Source: CAYYHA01 sp964471535
GTDB taxonomy: Bacteria > Myxococcota > Myxococcia > SLRQ01
DNA length: 11,209 nt
Assembly (NCBI GenBank): GCA_964471535.1
Contig: CAYYHA010000122.1
Coordinates: 1 to 11,209 of the forward strand
Direction of reading: 5' to 3'
The notes beneath the pieces are model-generated. The model saw only the letters and a program-made list of their open reading frames with translations, ran no database searches and had not been told where the DNA came from. Both the position numbers and the translations under genes were made by a program. Shown in pieces: positions 6,883 to 11,209 of this stretch; positions within the stretch are counted from its first letter, which is position 1; each line of letters begins with the position of its first letter.

Positions 6883-6914
6883 GGTGCGGCGGCACTCAGG
6901 ACCGGCGCCGCACC
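6883..6914 (+). terminator. Hairpin after the RDD gene, candidate terminator
   Basis: GGTGCGGCG (6883-6891) pairs perfectly with CGCCGCACC (6906-6914), a 9-bp stem with a 14-base loop, 27 bases after the RDD stop. There is no following T run. It may end RDD transcripts or act as a leader structure for the DUF1992 gene. The right arm's GCCGCACCGAGG recurs just after the DUF1992 stop, at 7318-7329. Confidence 0.4.
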
Positions 6915-6969
6915 GAGGTGTGACGCCCGCTTTGCTCCCGCGGGCGGCTTGGATCCATACTCTCTTCCC

Positions 6970-7311
6970 ATGAAGGCCTTCCAACGGCTCGCCGAGCAGC
7001 GGATCCGCGAGGCGATCGAGCGGGGCGATCTCGACGACCTGCCTGGGCGCGGGCGACCCCTGCAGCTCGAGGACCTCTCGATGGTTCCCGAGGATCTGCG
7101 CATGGCCTTCAAGGTGATGAAGAACGCCGGGGTGCTCCCCGAGGAGATGCAGCTCGAGAAGAAGATCGCGCGGCTTCGTGAGCTCATTCGCCTCGCCCGC
7201 ACCCGGCCCCGCCGCGCGCTCCTCGAGAAGGAGCTGCGTCAGCTGCTCATCGAGCGGGAGATCCGCCGCGAGCGGCGTGCCCTTGCCGCGCTGCGCCGGC
7301 GCGGCGGGTAA
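6970..7311 (+). CDS. DUF1992 (DnaJ-homologue subfamily C member 28-type) protein
   Basis: A 113-residue protein matching the DUF1992 domain: AEQRIREAIERGDLDDLPGR at 8-27, then GRPLQLED (28-35), LRMAFKVMKNAGVLPEEMQ (43-61), and a strongly basic helical tail, probably coiled coil, to the end. This domain occurs alone in bacteria and, in eukaryotes, in DNAJC28 proteins; its function is unknown. It has no signal or membrane segment, so a cytoplasmic location is likely. ATG 6970 is preferred; an in-frame TTG at 6949 would add seven residues. Neither has a clear Shine-Dalgarno. TACTCT at 6958-6963, six bases before the ATG, resembles a weak -10. The gene is convergent with prmA. Confidence 0.88.
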   Translation: MKAFQRLAEQRIREAIERGDLDDLPGRGRPLQLEDLSMVPEDLRMAFKVMKNAGVLPEEMQLEKKIARLRELIRLARTRPRRALLEKELRQLLIEREIRRERRALAALRRRGG

Positions 7312-7340
7312 GCGGTGCCGCACCGAGGCCACCTCGCTGG

Positions 7341-7364
7341 CTGCGGCCGGCATCCCGGCGGCAG
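7341..7364. terminator. Hairpin between convergent DUF1992 and prmA genes
   Basis: CTGC-G-GCCGG (7341-7350) faces CCGGC-G-GCAG (7355-7364) around a CATC loop, giving a 9-bp stem broken by one G/G mismatch. It lies in the 56-base gap between two converging stops, just outside the prmA stop, so it could end transcription from both sides. No T tract is present on either strand. A smaller dyad, CGGTG-CCG-CACCG, lies at 7313-7325. Confidence 0.45.
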
Positions 7365-7367
7365 GCC

Positions 7368-8309
7368 CTAGCCGGTGGGCGATGGAGCTTCGGGCCGGCG
7401 CAGGTGCACCCGCACCCAGCCGTCCTGAACCCTTCGGCCCGCGGGCACGAGGCCCAGGCGCCCGTAGGCGGCCTCTGCCGGCTCGGCCTGGGATTCGAGG
7501 AGGCCAGCCAGGAAGAGGTCGCCACCGGGACGCACCCGCAGGGCGATCTCCTCCGCGAGATCGAGGAGGACGCCCAGCTGGATGTTCGCGAGGACGAGGT
7601 CGTAGACGGCACCGCGTGCTGCCTCGAGCTCCGTGGTGAAGGTGCAGCGATCGGCGACGGCGTTTGCGGTGGCGTTGCGGCGCGCCACCTCCACGGCGCT
7701 GGGATCGATGTCGATGCCCAGCACCGAGCGCGCGCCGAGCCGGGCCCCCGCGATGCCCAGGATGCCGCTGCCCGAGCCCACGTCGAGGAGCGACGGGGCG
7801 ATGCCGAGACGCCGGTACCCGTCGACCACCGCTTCCACCGCCTCCAGGCACAGGTAGGTGGTGGGGTGCTGTCCGGTGCCGAAGGCGAGGCCAGGATCGA
7901 GGACGATCTCCTCGAGGCCCTCGGAGGGGGCGGCGGGGGGATGCCAGGTGGCACGAACTCGCAGGCGCCGGCCGACCCGCACCGGCTCGATCCGATCCCG
8001 CACCCGCGCCACCCAGTCCTCCGGATCCACGGCCCGCTGGCGCACCTCGATCTCCGCGCCCGGGTCCGAGTCGGCGAGGCGCGCGGCGATGGAGGCGGCC
8101 AGGCCCTCGGGGTCCGCCTCCGCATCCACCCACGCCACCACCTGCACGCGACCTGCGCCCGGCGCCGGGGCGCCCTCCGGCACCAGCGTCTCGCTGTCTC
8201 GCAGCTCCACGCCCGAGGCGCCGGCGAGGGCGGCGAGGCCTTGGGCCGCGTCGGCGAGCGCCTCCGGCACCTCGAGGACCACCTCCACGAATCGGTGCGT
8301 CTCGTCCAT
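7368..8309 (-). CDS. prmA: Ribosomal protein L11 methyltransferase PrmA
   Basis: PrmA uses S-adenosylmethionine to methylate ribosomal protein L11 at several amino groups; it is usually dispensable. The 313-residue protein is close to family length. Residues 1-60 fit the L11-recognition domain, followed by EDWVARVRDRIEPVRVGRRL (97-116), a version of the family's linker region. The catalytic domain has FGTGQHPTT (143-151; usually FGTGTHPTT), SAM motif I LLDVGSGSGILGIAG (174-188), the acidic loop GIDIDPSAVEVARRN (198-212), and the PrmA-type LVLANIQLGVLLDLA (238-252) followed by RPGGDLFLAGLLESQ (260-274). ATG 8309 is chosen because similarity begins right after it; 66 further codons upstream are open but not protein-like. 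No Shine-Dalgarno is visible. It is divergent from the lipoprotein gene. Confidence 0.92.
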   Translation of the reverse strand: MDETHRFVEVVLEVPEALADAAQGLAALAGASGVELRDSETLVPEGAPAPGAGRVQVVAWVDAEADPEGLAASIAARLADSDPGAEIEVRQRAVDPEDWVARVRDRIEPVRVGRRLRVRATWHPPAAPSEGLEEIVLDPGLAFGTGQHPTTYLCLEAVEAVVDGYRRLGIAPSLLDVGSGSGILGIAGARLGARSVLGIDIDPSAVEVARRNATANAVADRCTFTTELEAARGAVYDLVLANIQLGVLLDLAEEIALRVRPGGDLFLAGLLESQAEPAEAAYGRLGLVPAGRRVQDGWVRVHLRRPEAPSPTG

Positions 8310-8331
8310 GGCGGGAGTCAAGCACGGCGCC

Positions 8332-8361
8332 GCCAGCGGCGCCAGCGGCGCGCGGCGCGCC
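8332..8361. repeat. Tandem 9-bp repeat and 15-bp palindrome in the divergent prmA/lipoprotein gap
   Basis: GCCAGCGGC is repeated head to tail at 8332-8340 and 8341-8349. It runs into GGCGCGC-G-GCGCGCC (8347-8361), a perfect 7-bp inverted repeat around one base. A third dyad, GCTGCGCAGC, lies at 8386-8395. All lie in the 109-base gap between two divergent start codons, where operators are expected, but extreme GC content raises the chance rate of such dyads. Confidence 0.5.
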
Positions 8362-8404
8362 TTGGGGGGGCAGCCTTGCCTCGCCGCTGCGCAGCCGCCT
8401 GCGC

Positions 8405-8410
8405 TACAGT
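8405..8410 (+). promoter_or_regulatory. -10-like hexamer TACAGT before the lipoprotein gene
   Basis: TACAGT matches four of six bases of TATAAT and ends 8 bases before the ATG at 8419. No good -35 lies at normal spacing; TTGCCT at 8376-8381 is 23 bases away, too far. No Shine-Dalgarno lies between it and the ATG, which would fit a leaderless or near-leaderless message if the site is real. Confidence 0.35.
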
Positions 8411-8418
8411 GCCCGGCC

Positions 8419-10383
8419 ATGTTGACCCGCGCTTGGATCCCCTTCCTCCGGCCGTCTGCCCGCACCGCTGGGTTCCTACTCCTCGCCCTCGCCGCCGGCT
8501 GTCCCAACGCCCCCCTGCCGCCGCTGGAGGTCCCGGAAGGCTGTCAGCCCCTCGCCTCCGAGCACCACTGTCTCCTCCCCTATCCCTCGGACTTCTTCCT
8601 GCGGGAGGGGCGTGTGGCCATTCCCGACGCGGCCCTGCCGTGGATCCACGACAGCACCGGCCCCGTCGAACCCTTCGATCCCTTCGCACTCCACCCTGCA
8701 GGGGGCTTCTCGCCGGTGAGCCCCATCCTCGCCCTCTTTTCCGAGGGCGTCGACCCGAGTGATCTCGTCTTCCACACCGGCGATCTCGCTCGTTCGACTC
8801 GAGCCGAGAGCCCTACCCTCCTCGTCGGTGCGGACACGGGCGAGGCGGTGGCCCATTTTGCCGAACTCGATGCGATGACGGACGAGCCGGCAAAGCGCGC
8901 GCTCCTCCTCCGTGTCCTGAAGCCGCTGTCCTGGGGCCACCGCTACGTGGTGGGGATCCATGGCTTGAGGCGGCCCGACGGCACGCCGATTCCGCCGCCC
9001 GAAGGCTTCCGCCGCCTCCGTGACGGGCAGGCAGACGGGGATCCCAATCTCCGACCTCTCGTGTCCGAGTATGAGGAGGTGATCTTCCCCGCCCTCGAGG
9101 GCGTGGGCGTCGCGCGCGGCGAGTTGATCCTCGCCTGGTCCTTCACCGTCCGGAGCGAGAACGACGCCATCGGTGACATGCTGGCGGTGCGGCAGGCGGC
9201 GATGGCGATCTTCGAGGCGACGCCGCCGAAGGTGCTCGACGTCCGCGAGGTGAGCGATGCGCGACCCGAAGTGGCACGGCATCTCGAGGTCGAGCTTGCG
9301 GTGCCCCTCTTCCTCGAGTCCACCGAGCCCGGGGCGAGCCTGTACCGGGATGCCGAGGGGCGACCGGCGCAGAACGGCGTCGCGACCGCGCGGGTCTCGG
9401 TCCTCGTACCGACCTCGGTCGTCGAAGGCGCCATGCCGGGCCGTGCCCTTCAGTACGGCCATGGCTTCTTCGGCAGCCGCCAGGAGATCGTGGACCACGA
9501 GGTCCACGCCCCCTTCATCGACGCCTACGGCTTCGTCTCCTTCGCCACGGATTGGTGGGGCATGTCCAACGTGGACCGGGGCCTGGTGGCTGCGGACATC
9601 CTGCAGGACACCAGCCGGACGCTTCGCTTCGGGGATCGCGTGCACCAGGCGATGGTGAATCAGATCGCGCTCTCCTATGCCATCGGCACCACCTTGGCCG
9701 AGGAGCCGTTGCTGCAGGCGGGAGGGCGTCCCGTCTACGATCCCAGCCACGTCTACTTCTACGGCATCAGCCAGGGGCACATCCTCGGCGGCACCTACCT
9801 GGCGCTCGCGCCGCGCGTGGAGCGCGGCGTGCTCGAGGTAGGAGGGGGAGCCTTCTCGTTCATGATGTTCCGGGCGCGCCCCTTTGGGCTCTTCCTCGTC
9901 TTCGTCTCCGAGGTGCTCCCCGACCCTCTCGATCAACAGATCTTCGCGGCGCTGGCCCAGAGCAGCTTCGATCGCTTCGATTCCGCCAGCTATGCGGGCC
10001 ACGTGCTGGCCGATGCGCTCCCGGGTGGCCCCACGGCGCGGCGCGTCCTCATGCACGCCGGGCGCGGGGACGCCGAGGTGCCCGTTCTCGCCGCCCGCCT
10101 CCATGCCCGCGCCCTGGGCCTCGCCCTGATGACGCCGTCGGTCGAGACACCCATCTACGGCCTGCCGGAGGTGGAAAGCCCCTACGACGGCAGCGCCTAC
10201 GTGGAGTACGACTTCGGGCTCCCCGATCCTCTCCCGGGCACCGAAGCACGGATTCCCGAGGAGGACACGGAGGTGCACGAGGGGATCCGGCGCCTCGAGG
10301 TCACGCAAAGCCGCGTGGACCGCTTCCTGCGCCCAGATGGGAAGATAGAGCGCCTCTGCGATGGCCCCTGCGATCCCGAGTGA
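8419..10383 (+). CDS. Secreted lipoprotein, alpha/beta-hydrolase fold (lipase/esterase-like)
   Basis: A 654-residue protein. A short signal peptide (RPSAR, then GFLLLALAAGC) ends in a lipobox, so Cys28 should be lipidated and the protein held in the envelope. Residues 50-270 include CLLPYPSDFFLREGRVAIP, PLSWGHRYVVGIHGLRRPDG and LILAWSFTVRSENDA; these resemble the N-terminal domain of VolA-type bacterial lipase lipoproteins (inference from remembered patterns). The C-terminal half reads as an alpha/beta hydrolase: QYGHGFFGS (345-353) fits an oxyanion loop, YFYGISQGHILGG (447-458) is a nucleophile elbow with Ser451 in GxSxG, GRGDAEVP (548-555) places the acid Asp551, and EVHEGIRR (618-625) places His620. 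Cys42/Cys51 and Cys647/Cys651 could form disulfides. Substrate is unknown: a lipid, ester or polyester are all possible. Translation beyond 5' of ATG 8419 has no signal-peptide logic. Confidence 0.8.
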   Translation: MLTRAWIPFLRPSARTAGFLLLALAAGCPNAPLPPLEVPEGCQPLASEHHCLLPYPSDFFLREGRVAIPDAALPWIHDSTGPVEPFDPFALHPAGGFSPVSPILALFSEGVDPSDLVFHTGDLARSTRAESPTLLVGADTGEAVAHFAELDAMTDEPAKRALLLRVLKPLSWGHRYVVGIHGLRRPDGTPIPPPEGFRRLRDGQADGDPNLRPLVSEYEEVIFPALEGVGVARGELILAWSFTVRSENDAIGDMLAVRQAAMAIFEATPPKVLDVREVSDARPEVARHLEVELAVPLFLESTEPGASLYRDAEGRPAQNGVATARVSVLVPTSVVEGAMPGRALQYGHGFFGSRQEIVDHEVHAPFIDAYGFVSFATDWWGMSNVDRGLVAADILQDTSRTLRFGDRVHQAMVNQIALSYAIGTTLAEEPLLQAGGRPVYDPSHVYFYGISQGHILGGTYLALAPRVERGVLEVGGGAFSFMMFRARPFGLFLVFVSEVLPDPLDQQIFAALAQSSFDRFDSASYAGHVLADALPGGPTARRVLMHAGRGDAEVPVLAARLHARALGLALMTPSVETPIYGLPEVESPYDGSAYVEYDFGLPDPLPGTEARIPEEDTEVHEGIRRLEVTQSRVDRFLRPDGKIERLCDGPCDPE

Positions 10384-10384
10384 G

Positions 10385-10419
10385 GCCGGGGCATCGCCCC
10401 GCGCCCGCGTGGCCCCGGC
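10385..10419 (+). terminator. Hairpin after the lipoprotein gene, candidate terminator
   Basis: Directly after the TGA at 10381-10383, CGGGGC-ATC-GCCCCG (10387-10401) forms a 6-bp stem, and GCCGGGG (10385-10391) could instead pair with CCCCGGC (10413-10419). The two foldings exclude each other. No T tract follows, so intrinsic termination is uncertain. Confidence 0.4.
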
Positions 10420-10461
10420 GGCGGAACCTCGGCGAGCGCGGCTGCCCCTCCAGAGCTTCGC

Positions 10462-10490
10462 TTGACGGGCGATGCGCCCCTTCGTAGGGT
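10462..10490 (+). promoter_or_regulatory. Probable sigma-70-type promoter of the bioF-like gene
   Basis: TTGACG (10462-10467), a 17-base spacer, then TAGGGT (10485-10490), with the ATG beginning 9 bases later. The layout copies that of ftsK almost exactly. Expected transcription start is within a few bases of the ATG. AGGG inside the -10 is the only Shine-Dalgarno-like sequence, and would not be in such an mRNA. Confidence 0.6.
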
Positions 10491-10499
10491 CCGCGGCCG

Positions 10500-11209
10500 A
10501 TGCGAAGCGACCCCCTCGCATTCCTGCAGGACGGGCTTCGGGATCTCGAGGCGCGGGGGCTCCTTCGGTCCCGGGTGACCGTCGAAGGCCCGCAGGGAGC
10601 TACCCTGCGGATCGGCGGCCGGGAGGTGGTCAACTTCTCCTCCAACGACTACCTGGGCCTGGCTTCGCATCCGGCGCTGGTGGCTGCCGCAAAGGAGGCG
10701 CTGGACCGCTACGGCGTGGGCAGCGGTGCCTCCCGTCTCATCACCGGCGACACCGAGGCGCACCGGGCACTCGAGCAGGAGCTGGCCGACCTGAAGGGCA
10801 CCGAGGCGGTGCTCGTCTTCAACAGCGGCTACCACGCCAACACCGGGATCATTCCGGCGCTGGTCGGCGAGGGGGATGTGGTCTTCTCCGACGCCCTGAA
10901 CCATGCCTCGCTCATCGATGGCTGCCGCCTCGCCAAGGCGGAGCGGGTGGTCTACCGCCACGTCGATCCCGAGGACCTCGAGAGCCATCTGCGGCGCCAC
11001 CGCACCGCCCGCCGCAAGCTCATCGTTACCGACGCGCTCTTCTCCATGGATGGGGATCTCGCGCCCCTGCCCGAGCTGTGCGAGATCGCCGAGCGGCACG
11101 GCGCCCTGCTGATGGTGGACGAGGCGCACGCCACGGGCGTCTTCGGGCCGCGCGGTGCCGGTGTCGCGGCGCACTTCGGGGTGACCGATCGGGTGCAGGT
11201 GCACATGGG
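10500..11209 (+). CDS. bioF: 8-amino-7-oxononanoate synthase-like PLP enzyme, 3' end missing
   Basis: The frame opens at ATG 10500 and runs off the window after 236 codons. BioF condenses pimeloyl-thioester with L-alanine, releasing CO2, in the first step of biotin ring assembly; it is a cytoplasmic alpha-oxoamine synthase. Visible hallmarks: NFSSNDYLGLASHP (45-58), YGVGSGASRLITGDTEAHR (71-89), VFNSGYHANTG (106-116), DALNHASLIDG (131-141) with PLP-stacking His135, SMDGDLAPL (182-190), and VDEAHATGVFG (206-216) with Asp207 and His210 contacting the cofactor. The sequence stops at VQVHM, just before the expected T-x-SK motif with the catalytic lysine. Related enzymes (Kbl, 5-aminolevulinate synthase, serine palmitoyltransferase) share this layout; the SNDYLGL and GASRLITG wording favours BioF, but substrate cannot be fixed without the C-terminal part or other bio genes. 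Confidence 0.87.
   Translation, partial: MRSDPLAFLQDGLRDLEARGLLRSRVTVEGPQGATLRIGGREVVNFSSNDYLGLASHPALVAAAKEALDRYGVGSGASRLITGDTEAHRALEQELADLKGTEAVLVFNSGYHANTGIIPALVGEGDVVFSDALNHASLIDGCRLAKAERVVYRHVDPEDLESHLRRHRTARRKLIVTDALFSMDGDLAPLPELCEIAERHGALLMVDEAHATGVFGPRGAGVAAHFGVTDRVQVHM

Noticed and set aside
8316..8321. Minus-strand TTGACT just upstream of the prmA ATG, as a -35
   Set aside because: The matching -10 would lie inside the coding region and the sequence there is not -10-like.
5302..8325. About 1,000-codon minus-strand open frame across the RDD gene, the DUF1992 gene and prmA
   Set aside because: It is antisense to two well-recognised genes and out of frame with prmA, with Arg/Gly/Pro-rich composition typical of shadow frames.
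8310..8507. Upstream extension of prmA by 66 codons
   Set aside because: The added residues do not resemble PrmA, would overlap the divergent lipoprotein gene, and similarity begins at the Met encoded at 8309.
8476..10521. 681-codon minus-strand frame over the lipoprotein gene
   Set aside because: The + strand reading gives a signal peptide, lipobox and hydrolase motifs; the minus reading gives no recognisable domain.
10197..11204. Minus-strand frame of 335 codons over the bioF-like gene
   Set aside because: The + strand has unmistakable BioF motifs in order; the minus frame is a shadow.
1..11209. Search for an undescribed defence, mobile or biosynthetic system
   Set aside because: No transposase, integrase, toxin-antitoxin pair, CRISPR repeat, reverse transcriptase or synthase cluster could be recognised; most genes are housekeeping or known small families.

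Overview
This is a very GC-rich, gene-dense stretch of bacterial chromosome. Codon third positions are almost all G or C, which leaves many long spurious antisense frames open. Gene content and style suggest a Myxococcota (former deltaproteobacterial) genome: a Yip1-type membrane protein, a DUF2752 protein, an FtsK with a long Ala/Pro linker, an RDD protein with a very long disordered leader, and a large lipoprotein hydrolase. This assignment is inference from style, not a marker-gene placement. No insertion sequence, phage gene, integrase, tRNA, rRNA or CRISPR array is visible, and gene spacing is tight and even. It looks like ordinary core chromosome, not an island.

Layout. Positions 1-2242 (+ strand): the 3' part of a Yip1-family membrane protein, a DUF2752 membrane protein, plsY (acyl-phosphate:glycerol-3-phosphate acyltransferase), and a YraN/UPF0102 nuclease-fold protein about 100 bases later. 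The first three are packed tightly enough to be one operon. Positions 2341-5268 (- strand): ftsK, the DNA translocase of cell division, convergent with yraN. Positions 5374-7311 (+): an RDD-domain membrane protein with a strong Shine-Dalgarno, divergent from ftsK, then a small DUF1992 protein. Positions 7368-8309 (-): prmA, ribosomal protein L11 methyltransferase, convergent with the DUF1992 gene. Positions 8419-10383 (+): a secreted lipoprotein with an alpha/beta-hydrolase triad (Ser451, Asp551, His620). Positions 10500-11209 (+): the 5' part of a bioF-like pyridoxal-phosphate enzyme, cut by the window end just before its catalytic lysine.

The genes do not form one obvious pathway. PlsY starts phospholipid synthesis, FtsK works at the division septum, PrmA modifies the ribosome and BioF opens biotin synthesis, so this is a run of housekeeping genes with small envelope proteins between them. 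No new multi-gene system is evident. The most interesting items are: (i) the lipoprotein hydrolase, whose N-terminal part resembles the VolA-type lipase lipoproteins; (ii) near-identical promoter geometry at ftsK and bioF (TTGAC, 16-17 bases, TAGSGT, 9 bases, ATG) that predicts leaderless or nearly leaderless mRNAs; (iii) the RDD protein with about 340 residues of low-complexity leader; and (iv) several short repeats and dyads in the intergenic gaps. No gap between genes exceeds about 120 bases.
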